Assembly: GCF_000367945.1 (NCBI RefSeq)
Contig: NZ_KB849179.1
Coordinates: 3,515,470-3,579,469 of the forward strand
DNA length: 64,000 bases
Direction of reading: 5' to 3'
From: Acinetobacter proteolyticus
GTDB taxonomy: Bacteria; Pseudomonadota; Gammaproteobacteria; Pseudomonadales; Moraxellaceae
A program made the translations under genes and the position numbers. Positions 1 through 10,502 of the stretch are shown in pieces (within the stretch, counting starts at the first letter, position 1; the number at the start of each line of letters is the position of its first letter). The notes under the pieces are model-generated. The model was not told the DNA's origin. It searched no databases and worked only from the letters and a program-made list of their open reading frames with translations.

Positions 1-763
1 CGATTGAACCACAAGAAACGGTATTACGCTCACCTACGCCGCCATCTGCAGTTGGGATAAACTTCGGTACGATGAATAAAGAAATACCACGTGTACCTGC
101 TGGCGCATCTGGAAGACGAGCCAATACGATGTGAATAATGTTCTCGGTTAAATCATGCTCACCCGCAGAGATGAAGATTTTAGTCCCAGAGATTTTGTAG
201 GTGCCATCAGCAGCAGGTTCTGCTTTGGTTTTAACTTGACCTAAGTCGGTACCACATTGCGGTTCAGTTAAGCACATGGTGCCTGACCAAGTCCCTTCAA
301 CCAATTTAGGCATATAGGTATTTTTTTGCTCGTCTGTACCGAACTGCATGATGGTATTCATACAGCCTGTGCTCAAGCCTGGGTACATGGTGAATGACCA
401 GTTCGCCGTTCCCATCATTTCAGATTTGATCAGGTTTAAAGACATCGGCAAGCCTTGACCACCAAATTCTTCTGGATAAGAAAGACCTTGCCAGCCACCC
501 ATAACGAATTGGTCATATGCTTCTTTAAAGCCTTTTGGTGTAGTGACTTCGCCGTTGTTAAAGCTACAGCCTTCTTCGTCACCTGACTGATTGAGTGGAG
601 AAAGTACGTTTTCGCAATAATCTGCCGCACCTTCAAGAATCATATCAACTGTTTCAGCATCCGCATTTTGACCACTTGTCAAAGTTTGGTAATGTGCTGG
701 ATAATCTAACATTTCGTTCATCAAGAAACGAATATCACGGAGCGGGGCTTTATAAGCTGGCAT
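1..763 (-). CDS. acyl-CoA dehydrogenase, N-terminal part (runs off the window)
   Basis: Only the first 254 codons are inside the window; the gene continues past base 1. The N-terminus (MPAYKAPLRDIRFLMNEML) matches the extra helical segment that precedes the usual acyl-CoA dehydrogenase N domain in the longer bacterial ACADs of about 590-600 residues. It is followed by the helical domain and the start of the beta domain with the FAD-contact stretch CLTEPQCGTDLG. The family oxidises fatty acyl-CoA or related thioesters to the 2-enoyl-CoA, passing electrons to ETF. The substrate cannot be told from this part. It is divergent from the lipoprotein gene at 1003. A second, shorter ACAD lies at 53.9 kb. 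Confidence 0.9.
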   Translation of the reverse strand, partial: MPAYKAPLRDIRFLMNEMLDYPAHYQTLTSGQNADAETVDMILEGAADYCENVLSPLNQSGDEEGCSFNNGEVTTPKGFKEAYDQFVMGGWQGLSYPEEFGGQGLPMSLNLIKSEMMGTANWSFTMYPGLSTGCMNTIMQFGTDEQKNTYMPKLVEGTWSGTMCLTEPQCGTDLGQVKTKAEPAADGTYKISGTKIFISAGEHDLTENIIHIVLARLPDAPAGTRGISLFIVPKFIPTADGGVGERNTVSCGSI

Positions 764-1002
764 AATCTTAATCCTGTATTTGAATCATTTTGGATTATCT
801 GTTTCGATACTTTGATTATTCACAATGGTGATAAAAATACATTGATAATCACTAGGGAAAAGAATGTCAGAAAAGCGAATTTCCTTGAAGATAAGTTCTT
901 AGAAAAACCACATTTCTGTTGGTGTCAAAACGGATATGAAATGTGAAAATTACTCAATTTTAGAATTGAAAATATAATGATATAAAGGTGTTTGGTAAAG
1001 CT

Positions 1003-3363
1003 ATGCGTTTAAAATATTTAACTTTATGCTTAATGGGTCTAAGTCTTTCGGCATGTTCACAACATGTCATTAAAACCAATACAGCTTCGACCAATCTGGA
1101 ACAGAAAGCCATCAATAGTATCAACGCGATGTATGAATATCCGAGTTATGATTATCGCGGGAAATTTAATATTCATGTTGAACCGAGTCAACAGCATAGC
1201 AATGCAAAAGCAGAAAATGCTGTTCTAGATACGGCATTGAAACAAAAAGTCGATCAATATTTACGTGATCAGAAGGTCAATTTAAACTCAAAACAAAAAC
1301 AAGCGTTGTATGTAGCCTTGGCACAAGAGCAAAAAAGTTCAGGACAAACGAAAGTAGATAAGTTTACCCAGATCATGGCCAATGTCCTCAATGACATGCA
1401 GTTTGAATATGATGGCTCAGTGCATTATCGTCAGAAAATGGGCTCATTTAACCTGACAGCACGTTATGAAAAGCCAACTTTGCTAGTACAAGCTAAAATA
1501 CCGATGGTCGTTGATCTGAATAATTATAAGTTTTATATCAACTATTTTGCTTTGATGCCGTATTTAGTCAATAAAGACAGTCAGAATAATCTGGCTTATT
1601 TAGATTTTTCTAAATATCAGGATATGTTCAAGCAAGTCGATTACAAGAAATTTGCTGAATATGTGAAAGCTTCTGGCGCTGTCTATTATCGTCTTGCAGA
1701 TCAAAATAATATCCAAGCCTTATCGGTTTCTTCTGCTGATCAAGCAGCTGGCGTGGTCGAGAAAATCCGTTTAAAAAGCTCAATTGAAGAACTGATTTTA
1801 CAAGCCAATTTGTATAGCAAGGTCAATGAAAAATACTTCATGCAAAGTGTTCTCAATATTAAAGAAGAGAATCTTGAGAAACTGATTGCCAATGAGGTTG
1901 ATGCTGCAAGTTCATCTAAATCAGAAAAAACCGCTTCATTGTTGGATAAGAAAAATTCAGCGGATGATGCCAGTGTGGTCAGCCAAGAATTGTATCGGTT
2001 GGTGAATAAACACTTTGGCGTGGAGGATGAGGAAACTGAATATGATGCTGAATCGGAAGATAGTGATCAAGCCGAAGAGGATACGGTAGAAGCAGCAGCG
2101 GCACGAGCAGTTGCAGCAGCGGCTGGCGATTCAGAAGCATCTGAATATCCAGAAGTATCCGATGATTCAGACGTATCCGAAGACGAACAGGCGGGTTTAA
2201 CTGAGGAGCAATGTACAGCCCTGCAAAATACGCCAAAAACTACATATGGTGATGCACAGTATTGCCAAAGTATGTATGACATTGATGTCTTTGGTGAGCA
2301 GAAAGCTGAATCTGGTTTCTTGAGTTATATCAATAAATTACAAGCGGTCGAAAAACAGTTTGCGGCATATGATCAAAATCAATTTATTGATGATCAGGGA
2401 TTTAAGGCACTTTGGATCAAGCACCAAGCGGATATTGCAAAAGCATTGCCACCAGTTGAGAAACGAAATCCATTTATTATGGATGTTGGTTTGGATGCCC
2501 AAGGTCGTGCGGTTAAATTAGACTATGATTTGAACTATGGCCTATCTGAATTGAAGTCACGTTTTAGTGTCAAAGCCGATATGCTGATTTCAAATTATGG
2601 CAAAGCCACACCTATTGATCAGGCACAGTTGAAACGCGCCAAGAGTTGGTCAGAAGCAAGCAAAGGCTCGATGCTGGAACAAGCAGTGAGCAGTTTCTCT
2701 GAGAAATTAGGTCAGGCAGGGGTTCAAGAACGTTCAGCAGAACCATATACCATGTCTTTGGAAGATCAACTCAAAGTCATTGCGGAACAACGCTATGATG
2801 CAACGCATGCTTATGATCAAACCTATAAAGCGGTATTTATTGCGAAACTAACAGAAAGCACACCACAGATTGTACAGCGTTATTCAAGCCCAGAGTTGCA
2901 GGAAATTGCCACTGTATATGCATATTGGTATGCCAATGAAGAGGTTTATAATCCAAAAGGGAAAGCCCTGCAAAGCATTGAAGCTTTACAGAAGAAACAT
3001 CATCTTGAAAACGAAGACCAGTTTGATGATACATTGGGTCAAGCGGTGAATCGTATTGTGCTTGATGCCATGCGTGGCGATACAGATCGCCAAGCGTGGA
3101 AAAAGCTACAAGCGCAATATAAGCAACCACAGCAGTTATTTGCCAAACAATATCAAATTCAATTCGAACAAGAGAATGGTGCTTCAAGTGAGGAAAAAGC
3201 CTTACTTGGACAAACCGCAAATATCTTAGGACAAGTGTATGTAGATGCGCGTAAGAATAAATTGTCTGAAAAGTCGATTCAGTCTTTAAAAATCGAGCAT
3301 AACGAATTTATTGATTATGAGATTTTCAAAGAGGTGTATCAGAAAATGCTGACCGTTAAATAA
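1003..3363 (+). CDS. large lipoprotein of unknown function
   Basis: The product is 786 residues from the ATG at 1003; an in-frame GTG at 988 would add five residues, but the signal peptide fits the ATG start. Residues 1-18 (MRLKYLTLCLMGLSLSAC) form a lipoprotein signal with an LSAC lipobox, so the mature protein should be anchored through Cys18. About residues 340-396 are a low-complexity acidic stretch rich in Asp, Glu and Ser with an Ala-rich centre, probably a disordered linker between two folded parts. The rest is soluble and has no further membrane segment. I do not recognise the family. It is followed by a terminator and stands alone. Confidence 0.8.
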   Translation: MRLKYLTLCLMGLSLSACSQHVIKTNTASTNLEQKAINSINAMYEYPSYDYRGKFNIHVEPSQQHSNAKAENAVLDTALKQKVDQYLRDQKVNLNSKQKQALYVALAQEQKSSGQTKVDKFTQIMANVLNDMQFEYDGSVHYRQKMGSFNLTARYEKPTLLVQAKIPMVVDLNNYKFYINYFALMPYLVNKDSQNNLAYLDFSKYQDMFKQVDYKKFAEYVKASGAVYYRLADQNNIQALSVSSADQAAGVVEKIRLKSSIEELILQANLYSKVNEKYFMQSVLNIKEENLEKLIANEVDAASSSKSEKTASLLDKKNSADDASVVSQELYRLVNKHFGVEDEETEYDAESEDSDQAEEDTVEAAAARAVAAAAGDSEASEYPEVSDDSDVSEDEQAGLTEEQCTALQNTPKTTYGDAQYCQSMYDIDVFGEQKAESGFLSYINKLQAVEKQFAAYDQNQFIDDQGFKALWIKHQADIAKALPPVEKRNPFIMDVGLDAQGRAVKLDYDLNYGLSELKSRFSVKADMLISNYGKATPIDQAQLKRAKSWSEASKGSMLEQAVSSFSEKLGQAGVQERSAEPYTMSLEDQLKVIAEQRYDATHAYDQTYKAVFIAKLTESTPQIVQRYSSPELQEIATVYAYWYANEEVYNPKGKALQSIEALQKKHHLENEDQFDDTLGQAVNRIVLDAMRGDTDRQAWKKLQAQYKQPQQLFAKQYQIQFEQENGASSEEKALLGQTANILGQVYVDARKNKLSEKSIQSLKIEHNEFIDYEIFKEVYQKMLTVK

Positions 3364-3380
3364 TTTCTTTATCTTTGATA

Positions 3381-3405
3381 AAAAACCTGCAAAGTGCAGG
3401 TTTTT
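3381..3405. terminator. bidirectional intrinsic terminator
   Basis: ACCTGC (3385-3390) pairs with GCAGGT (3396-3401), flanked by A-rich and T-rich runs that extend the stem. It lies between the convergent ends of the lipoprotein gene and aroE and can serve both. Confidence 0.75.
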
Positions 3406-3423
3406 TATTTTGTGCTTTGATGT

Positions 3424-4212
3424 TTATAAAAAGTCTTTTAGTTCTGGTTTTACCCCGTTCCAGATCGAAAATGCTTCAATCGCTTGACCGACCAGCATAC
3501 CGAAACCATCAGTAGACGGAATTTGACGTTGTTTGGCTTGATCGAGAAAGCTGGAGGGTTTGCCATAAGCCATTTCATAAGCATGATGGAACACTAAGCT
3601 TTCAGGCAGTTGTAGTGTATCCCCGGTTAAACTTGCGGATGTCGCATTAATCACAAGATCAAATTCACCTGTCAATTGATCTAAGCCAATGGCTTTTAGC
3701 TCAGCTTGCGGAACCGCATCTTCTAAATCTGCAAGTAACTGCTCAGCACGGGCGAGGGTACGATTAGCAATCATAATCTGCTTTGCGCCCGCCTGTACCA
3801 ACGGATAGATCACACCACGGGTTGCGCCACCAGCCCCTAAAATTAAAATACGGCTATTTTCTAGGTTCCAACCCAATGCCTGAATTGCTGCAACTAAGCC
3901 TTGACCATCAGTATTATCACCATACAGTTTGCCGTCCTGCATCCACAGCGTATTGACGGCTTTGGCGATCTTGGCACGTTCAGTCAGTTGGTCGCAAAGG
4001 GCAAAGGCTTGTTCTTTAAACGGTACGGTGACATTCATGCCGATGCCGTTGTGTGCAAAGAAATCTTTTACGCCACTTTCGAAACCATCTAAGGGTGCAA
4101 GAATTTTTTTATAGTGTAGATCGACCCCAGTTTTTGCTGCAAACGCATGATGAAGCTCTGGTGAGCGGGATTGTTCAATCGGATTTCCAATAACAGCAAA
4201 TTGTTTGGTCAT
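3424..4212 (-). CDS. aroE: shikimate dehydrogenase
   Basis: AroE reduces 3-dehydroshikimate to shikimate with NADPH, the fourth step of the shikimate pathway to aromatic amino acids. The 262-residue protein has the usual length. Visible motifs are the shikimate-binding SRSPELHHAFA near the start, NVTVPFKE with the catalytic Lys, GDNTDGQGL with the catalytic Asp, and the NADP-binding glycine loop LGAGGATRG. It lies downstream of hemF in the same direction, separated by the toxin-antitoxin pair, so hemF and aroE may have been neighbours originally. Confidence 0.96.
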   Translation of the reverse strand: MTKQFAVIGNPIEQSRSPELHHAFAAKTGVDLHYKKILAPLDGFESGVKDFFAHNGIGMNVTVPFKEQAFALCDQLTERAKIAKAVNTLWMQDGKLYGDNTDGQGLVAAIQALGWNLENSRILILGAGGATRGVIYPLVQAGAKQIMIANRTLARAEQLLADLEDAVPQAELKAIGLDQLTGEFDLVINATSASLTGDTLQLPESLVFHHAYEMAYGKPSSFLDQAKQRQIPSTDGFGMLVGQAIEAFSIWNGVKPELKDFL

Positions 4213-4261
4213 GAGTGATTCACCAATATCATGAGAATGATCAAGGAATATGTTGAGTTAT

Positions 4262-4699
4262 TTAGCGATCTATAGTGTCGGTAAACCAATTGATTTGCCG
4301 TAATCCTTCTATGGCTTGAAAATCTTTGGTATTCCGAGTGACTAGAATTAAGCCCTGAGCCATCGCAATAGCTGCAATCTGTCCATCAACAAAAGGAATA
4401 TTATTTCCCATTTTCTGAGTTTGTATTCTAATTTCTGCATGGATTTTTGCAGCTTGCGCATCATAATCCAAAATCGGAATCAGACTCACCACATCATGTA
4501 AAAATTTTGTGATGAGCTGCTTGCGTTGTCCATCAGGCATTCTCAACCAGCCAAAGCGTAATTCATGCCAGACGATACTTGAAATCGAAATTTCATGTTG
4601 CGCGACATAAAATTGTTGTAAAACGGCTGAGTTCGGTTGAGGTTTGGCCAATTCAGAAATGATATTGGTATCAAGTAAATAACTGATTTGGCTTACCAT
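4262..4699 (-). CDS. vapC: PIN-domain toxin (VapC family)
   Basis: A PIN-domain ribonuclease of 145 residues. The N-terminal YLLDTNIISELAKP carries the first catalytic Asp (D10) and a Glu (E16); the middle FVDGQIAAIAMAQG and the following TRNTKDF carry further acidic residues of the metal site. Such toxins cleave RNA, often initiator tRNA, until neutralised by the antitoxin. Its start overlaps the end of the antitoxin gene by 7 bases, the usual translational coupling of a type II module. The exact RNA target cannot be told from sequence. Confidence 0.9.
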   Translation of the reverse strand: MVSQISYLLDTNIISELAKPQPNSAVLQQFYVAQHEISISSIVWHELRFGWLRMPDGQRKQLITKFLHDVVSLIPILDYDAQAAKIHAEIRIQTQKMGNNIPFVDGQIAAIAMAQGLILVTRNTKDFQAIEGLRQINWFTDTIDR

Positions 4700-4965
4700 G
4701 AAAACTCACGTCCTTGGCTAGTGTCTCGTTCAGTTTGAAAGTCAGTATTCTCAGTATTTAATTCTTGAAGTGCTTGTTGATGCCATTTTTCCCAAGCCTG
4801 CATGAAGTTTTCTGGCTCACCCTGTAATTTTTTATATTCAGAATAAGAAATAAGAACAGCCGAAGTATGCCCATGTTGGGCAATAAAGGTTCTTTGACCC
4901 TGTTGGCTTTGCTGAATTAATTTAGCGAGATTTGCTCGGGCATGTGTAAATGAGATATTAGACAT
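4693..4965 (-). CDS. Phd/YefM-type antitoxin
   Basis: A 90-residue protein whose N-terminal half (SFTHARANLAKLIQQSQQG, then AVLISYSEYKKL) is a Phd/YefM DNA-binding fold, followed by a variable C-terminal half that should wrap the PIN toxin. It is the first gene of the module and overlaps the toxin gene by 7 bases. Antitoxins of this type repress their own promoter, and the tandem TGTACA repeats just upstream are the likely operator. Confidence 0.9.
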   Translation of the reverse strand: MSNISFTHARANLAKLIQQSQQGQRTFIAQHGHTSAVLISYSEYKKLQGEPENFMQAWEKWHQQALQELNTENTDFQTERDTSQGREFSW

Positions 4966-4977
4966 TTTTAATCCTTT

Positions 4978-5005
4978 TTATTGTACATTTTTATTGTACA
5001 TTTTT
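4978..5005 (-). promoter_or_regulatory. tandem operator of the toxin-antitoxin module
   Basis: Two identical 15-base copies (TTATTGTACATTTTT at 4978-4992 and 4991-5005) overlap by two bases, giving a 13-base period. Each is centred on the palindrome TGTACA. They lie 13-40 bases upstream of the antitoxin start. Autorepression is inferred from the family. Confidence 0.65.
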
Positions 5006-5038
5006 AAGGGTGGAAATGTCTATTTCAATAATCAAAAA

Positions 5039-5064
5039 AATCCCTAATAGAAATATTAGGGATT
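5039..5064 (-). terminator. intrinsic terminator of hemF
   Basis: An 11-bp stem (5039-5049 with 5054-5064) with a 4-base loop, followed on the minus strand by a run of seven T. It is just downstream of the hemF stop codon and upstream of the toxin-antitoxin operator, so hemF and the module are separate transcription units. Confidence 0.85.
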
Positions 5065-5072
5065 GCCGCTTT

Positions 5073-6044
<972 letters not shown>

Positions 6045-6144
6045 TTATATCAAAACATAAATCCATAAGAAAAGTAAGGGATTTCTGAATCTATATTCAG
6101 ATACATGAGTTGGGATAAAAAGTTTGGAGAGCCAATAATCCTTT

Positions 6145-6618
6145 TTATTTAGACTGCGCAGCGCGATTCTTTTCGATAAGTCTATTAATTTCTTCGTTAT
6201 ATAGCCAAGTATTTAAAATACCCTCAGAACTTTCCAAGCCAGTAATATCTAAAAAATGTTCAAATGTACCTGCAACTTGCTCTCTATCATCTGTACCAAG
6301 TGAGTCAGGATCAATTTGATGGATACCGTCAGAAAGTATTTTCAGTCGCTGTTGTTTACTTGGTTGAGCCGAGTGCTGATAAAGCTGGATGTACGCTTCA
6401 GCAGTCTGGGCTACTTTTTGATTTAATACTCTTTTCAATTGATTATCTTGAACGCCTGTATATAGATAGCCATCACTTAAAAAATGATCTTGCTGTTGAA
6501 ATTTATGTAATTGATTGATAATTTTAGTATTTAACGTGGATGCTTTATGCTCATTCGCTTGAGTGTAGCCACTTAGTAACAGGAGACCTGTTACTAAGAA
6601 AATACTTAATAATTTCAT
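6145..6618 (-). CDS. small exported protein of unknown function
   Basis: The frame is open from 6699, but the codon-28 ATG at 6618 gives a clean signal peptide (MKLLSIFLVTGLLLLSGYTQA, cleavage before Asn22) and avoids overlap with ribA, so I use it (157 residues). The mature part is helical and hydrophilic, without cysteines. It lies 40 bases downstream of ribA in the same direction and could be read through from it. I do not recognise the family. Confidence 0.7.
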   Translation of the reverse strand: MKLLSIFLVTGLLLLSGYTQANEHKASTLNTKIINQLHKFQQQDHFLSDGYLYTGVQDNQLKRVLNQKVAQTAEAYIQLYQHSAQPSKQQRLKILSDGIHQIDPDSLGTDDREQVAGTFEHFLDITGLESSEGILNTWLYNEEINRLIEKNRAAQSK

Positions 6619-6658
6619 ATTAATGAATACTCTTTTAATGAGTGTGATGACTCTACAC

Positions 6659-7261
6659 TTAGAAATCATCCTTTTTATAGAGATGATCCATACGCTCACG
6701 TTTGGTTTTTAAATATTGTTCATTGAATGGATTGCGGCCCACGGTTAAAGGAACTCGATCAACTACATTGATGCCTAAATCAGTCAGAGCCTTTAATTTC
6801 AAAGGATTATTGGTGATTAATTTCACTTCTTTGACTTGAAGATGATCAAGCATAATGCTGCACATATCATAACGACGCGCATCGGCAGGCAGGTTTAATA
6901 ACAGGTTCGCATCAACCGTATCATGGCCTTGATCTTGTAAGGCATAAGCACGGATTTTGTTGGTTAAACCGATACCACGACCTTCTTGGCGTAAATATAA
7001 AATCACGCCTTGGCCTGCCTCATTAATTAAACGTTGCGTGGCTTGCAGTTGAGGTCCACAATCACATTTCAGTGAGGCAAAAGCATCACCTGTCAAGCAT
7101 TCCGAGTGGATACGCACGAGTACAGGCTGATCTGGAGCCGTTTCTAAACCTTTGGAAAGCGCCACATGTTCTTCACCTGTTGCGGGGTCTTGAAACACGG
7201 AAATATTGAAGTCACCAAAAGCGGTGGGAAGCTTTGATGTTGCAATAAATTCAATCGGCAC
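6659..7261 (-). CDS. ribA: GTP cyclohydrolase II
   Basis: RibA opens GTP to 2,5-diamino-6-ribosylamino-pyrimidinone phosphate, the first step of riboflavin synthesis. Zinc ligands are visible in [17 protein letters not shown], and the substrate site in [20 protein letters not shown]. The open frame extends to 7345, but known RibA proteins begin near [17 protein letters not shown], so the GTG at 7261 is the likely start (200 residues); the extra 28 residues resemble nothing in the family. No FMN riboswitch is visible upstream. Confidence 0.93.
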   Translation of the reverse strand: MPIEFIATSKLPTAFGDFNISVFQDPATGEEHVALSKGLETAPDQPVLVRIHSECLTGDAFASLKCDCGPQLQATQRLINEAGQGVILYLRQEGRGIGLTNKIRAYALQDQGHDTVDANLLLNLPADARRYDMCSIMLDHLQVKEVKLITNNPLKLKALTDLGINVVDRVPLTVGRNPFNEQYLKTKRERMDHLYKKDDF

Positions 7262-7565
7262 AGAGAGCTCACTATGATAATAAAAACAGTCTGAGTATAG
7301 CCTAATGTATGAAGATTGCGTGAATTGGAATTTCTGATTTTTCACATAAGTTTTTCTTTTTCATACAAAGCACACAATAATGGTTGATAAACAGTGACAT
7401 AATTCAGGATAATCTGCGAGCCAGTCATTAAGATTGACATGCAAATGCTCAGCACTACATCATTTGCTCATGTGGCTGATTGAAGGCAGATCATATTTAA
7501 TTGTATGATTGCCCCCATTTAACCCAGCTTCGGATTTGCCAGGCTTAAAAAGGCTTTGCCACATT
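7262..7565. other. intergenic region between divergent ribA and dxs
   Basis: About 300 bases without a supported gene. It holds the unused upstream part of the ribA frame, the dxs promoter and leader, and a possible second TTGACA hexamer at 7434-7439 without a good partner. No riboswitch or conserved RNA fold was recognised. Confidence 0.5.
7480..7509 (+). promoter_or_regulatory. candidate dxs promoter
   Basis: TTGAAG (7480-7485) and TATGAT (7504-7509) are 18 bases apart, a fair sigma-70 match, and would start transcription about 50 bases before the dxs ATG. Confidence 0.5.
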
Positions 7566-9482
7566 ATGTTGTATACCGAAATTCCAACTCAACGCCCTGT
7601 TACGCCATTGTTAGATGGAATTGATCATCCACAACAATTACGTCAGCTCGCGCAAAGCCAACTCGCACAATTGGCGGATGAGTTGCGTCAATATATTTTG
7701 TATGCAGCAGGACAGAGTGGTGGGCACTTTGGCGCAAATCTAGGTGTGATTGAACTGACAGTTGCCTTACATTATTGTTTTAACACACCAAACGACCGTT
7801 TGGTTTGGGATGTAGGTCATCAAGCTTACCCACATAAAGTTCTGACAGGCCGCCGTGATCGAATTACTACGATTCGTAGTAAAGACGGTTTGGCTGCATT
7901 TCCTGCACGTGACGAATCTGCGTTTGATACTTTTGGTGTAGGGCATTCCTCAACTGCAATTTCAGCAGGTTTAGGTATGGCTTTGGCACGTCGCTACCAA
8001 AAAGATCCGTGTGATGTTGTGGCGATTGTTGGTGACGGCGCAATGACTGCGGGGATGGCTTTTGAAGCCATGAATGACGCCGTTGCACATGATGCTGATT
8101 TAATCGTAGTTTTAAATGACAACGATATGTCCATTTCATGCAGTACGGGCGGTTTTGCGAAACACTTGGCTGCGATTTGGGAAACAGGTCAATTGGTGAA
8201 TGTGAATGAACAAGGCGAAGCTTATGTTCAGCCACATCCAAAGTGGACCTATAATTCACGTTTACATCAATCCGCCACCGATGCCGCTGATAATTTATTT
8301 AAAGCAATTGGTTTTGATTATTTTGGGCCATTTGATGGCCATGACGTGGAACAACTAGCGCAAGTTTTTCATGCACTGAAAAAACGTAAAGGCCCACGTT
8401 TAGTTCATATTTATACCAAAAAAGGTAAAGGCTTTGCGCCTGCAGAAGCAGATCCGATTACCTATCATGCAATTACTAAGATTGCACCTACAACATCTAC
8501 GCCTACAAAAGCATCGACTGTAAAAGCGCCACCTAAATATTCCGATGTGTTTGGACAATGGCTATGTGATGAAGCTGCGCAAGATCAACGCTTACTCGCG
8601 ATTACCCCCGCGATGTGTGAAGGTTCGGGTATGGTGCAATTTGCACAGCAATACCCTGAACGGTTCTTCGATGTGGCCATTGCAGAACAGCATGCGGTGA
8701 CTTTAGCCGCGGGTATGGCTTGTGAAGGTCTAAAACCTGTAGTTGCGATTTATTCGACTTTCCTGCAACGTGGTTATGACCAGTTGATCCACGATGTGGC
8801 ACTGCAAAACCTTGATGTTACTTTTGGAATAGATCGTGCAGGTCTGGTCGGTGAAGATGGCCCGACGCATGCAGGTGCATATGATTATGCTTATATGCGT
8901 ACTGTACCCAACATGGTGATCATGGCACCAAAAGACGAAAATGAATGTCGTCAGATGTTGCATACCGCTTACCTGTATGAAGGGCCAACTGCGGTACGTT
9001 ATCCACGTGGTGTCGGTACAGGTGTTGAGATTCAACAGCAGATGACCACCATGGAAATTGGTAAAGCTGAAATCGTGGCTGAATTTAATTCGGATGCTGA
9101 ACAGCAGATTAGTGTCCTTGCCTTTGGTAGCCGTGTTACAGCATCTATTGATGCTGCTGAACAGTTTGCACAGAAACATGCGGTTGGTGTACGTGTTGTA
9201 AATATGCGCTTTGTGAAGCCATTGGATGAACAGATACTGCGTGACTTAGCGCCACATACTCAACTTTTTGTGACTGTTGAAGAGCATGCGGTGATGGCAG
9301 GTGCGGGCAGTGCCGTCAATGAATTTTTGGCACAAGCACGTATTCTCAAACCGATTTTGAATCTGGGGTTACCAGATAGCTTCTTGCATCAAGCCACCCA
9401 TCAGCAAATGTTGCAAGACTGTGGTCTAGATGCTCAAGGAATTCTCGCTTCAATTGAACACGCGTGGTTTGCTCATCAATAA
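7566..9482 (+). CDS. dxs: 1-deoxy-D-xylulose-5-phosphate synthase
   Basis: Dxs condenses pyruvate and glyceraldehyde 3-phosphate to DXP, the entry step of the MEP isoprenoid pathway, and also supplies thiamine and pyridoxal precursors. The frame is open from 7509, but the codon-20 ATG at 7566 gives the normal 638-residue protein beginning [12 protein letters not shown]. Motifs: GGHFGANLG with His54, the TPP motif [16 protein letters not shown] continuing to NDNDMSIS, and the second-half [15 protein letters not shown] and [15 protein letters not shown]. It is followed by suhB in the same direction after 126 bases. Confidence 0.97.
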   Translation: MLYTEIPTQRPVTPLLDGIDHPQQLRQLAQSQLAQLADELRQYILYAAGQSGGHFGANLGVIELTVALHYCFNTPNDRLVWDVGHQAYPHKVLTGRRDRITTIRSKDGLAAFPARDESAFDTFGVGHSSTAISAGLGMALARRYQKDPCDVVAIVGDGAMTAGMAFEAMNDAVAHDADLIVVLNDNDMSISCSTGGFAKHLAAIWETGQLVNVNEQGEAYVQPHPKWTYNSRLHQSATDAADNLFKAIGFDYFGPFDGHDVEQLAQVFHALKKRKGPRLVHIYTKKGKGFAPAEADPITYHAITKIAPTTSTPTKASTVKAPPKYSDVFGQWLCDEAAQDQRLLAITPAMCEGSGMVQFAQQYPERFFDVAIAEQHAVTLAAGMACEGLKPVVAIYSTFLQRGYDQLIHDVALQNLDVTFGIDRAGLVGEDGPTHAGAYDYAYMRTVPNMVIMAPKDENECRQMLHTAYLYEGPTAVRYPRGVGTGVEIQQQMTTMEIGKAEIVAEFNSDAEQQISVLAFGSRVTASIDAAEQFAQKHAVGVRVVNMRFVKPLDEQILRDLAPHTQLFVTVEEHAVMAGAGSAVNEFLAQARILKPILNLGLPDSFLHQATHQQMLQDCGLDAQGILASIEHAWFAHQ

Positions 9483-9608
9483 GTTGATGTAAAAGTTAGA
9501 ATAATTTTTCGCAACATTTTTCCCCTAAAAGCGCTTATATTTGATAGAATATAGGGGCTTTTATGCATTATTCTTTGTCAAAATCTTCAAATTTGTAGTG
9601 GGTGTTCA

Positions 9609-10439
9609 ATGGAACCTATGGTGGTTATGGCTGCGCGTGCGGCTCAAACAGTTGGTCAAGAGCTTTTAAAGGCTCATCAGAATCGTCATAAACTCGATTT
9701 ACAAGTTGAAGAAAAAGGCATTGATGGTCCAGTAACGCGTGTTGACCGTTACTTGGAAGAATTGACAATTGAAACGCTTCGTAAAAGTTATAAAAACCAC
9801 AGCTTCCTTGGTGAAGAGTTTGGGTTACAAGAAGGTAAAGGTCACGATGCAGATTGGTGCTGGGTGATTGATCCTTTAGATGGTACGCAAAACTTTATCA
9901 ACGGCTTTCCACATTTCTGTATTTCGATTGCTGTACAACATAAAGGCGTGACTCAACATGGTGTGATCTATGATCCAGTCCGTGATGAATTATTCTCTGC
10001 AAGTCGTGGTCGTGGCGCAGTGATGAATCAACGCCGTATTCGTGTCAATGTAAAAGATAACTTGGAAAATACTTTCCTTGCAGTAGGTCATCCATACCGT
10101 GCAAAGCGTAATGGTGAAATTGTTTCTTATGCAGAACAACATTTTGCTTCATTATTGGCTGTAACTAAAGCAGGCGCACAAATTCGTCGCGGTGGTTCAG
10201 CTGCATTAGATTTGGCTTATGTTGCTGCAGGTCGTTTTGATGGTTTCTTTGAGTTAGGCTTAAAACCGTGGGATATCGCTGCGGGTGAGTTGATTGTAAA
10301 GGAAGCAGGCGGTGTTGTGGTTGATGCACGTGGTGGTAGTGAATCATTTGACAATGGTCAAGTGCTTGCATGTTCGCTTAAAATGTTAAAACCATTGATG
10401 CAAGCGGTTGTTCCAGCTTGGGGCGATGCTGCAAAATAA
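9609..10439 (+). CDS. suhB: inositol monophosphatase family protein (SuhB-like)
   Basis: A 276-residue Mg-dependent phosphatase. The metal sites are visible in FLGEEFG, WVIDPLDGTQNFINGFPHF and the C-terminal KPWDIAAGELIVKEAGG, all hallmarks of the family. SuhB hydrolyses inositol-1-phosphate and, in E. coli, also works as a cofactor of the rRNA antitermination complex. A hairpin-like CCCCTA/TAGGGG pair at 9524-9556 lies upstream. It ends in a strong terminator. Confidence 0.93.
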   Translation: MEPMVVMAARAAQTVGQELLKAHQNRHKLDLQVEEKGIDGPVTRVDRYLEELTIETLRKSYKNHSFLGEEFGLQEGKGHDADWCWVIDPLDGTQNFINGFPHFCISIAVQHKGVTQHGVIYDPVRDELFSASRGRGAVMNQRRIRVNVKDNLENTFLAVGHPYRAKRNGEIVSYAEQHFASLLAVTKAGAQIRRGGSAALDLAYVAAGRFDGFFELGLKPWDIAAGELIVKEAGGVVVDARGGSESFDNGQVLACSLKMLKPLMQAVVPAWGDAAK

Positions 10440-10452
10440 TTTGTAGATTTAA

Positions 10453-10480
10453 AAAAACCCTCAATATTTTGAGGGTTTTT
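10453..10480 (+). terminator. intrinsic terminator of suhB
   Basis: A 12-bp stem (10453-10464 with 10469-10480) with a TATT loop, whose distal arm ends in a T run. Confidence 0.9.
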
Positions 10481-10502
10481 TTATTTTGGGTTAGTGGAAG
10501 TA

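Noticed and set aside
6619-6699. Upstream extension of the small exported protein
   Set aside because: It overlaps ribA and would bury the signal peptide.
7262-7345. N-terminal extension of ribA
   Set aside because: The 28 residues have no counterpart in the family, and the GTG at 7261 gives the normal length.
7346-7565. Riboswitch before ribA or dxs (FMN or TPP)
   Set aside because: No matching conserved core or multi-stem fold was seen on either strand.
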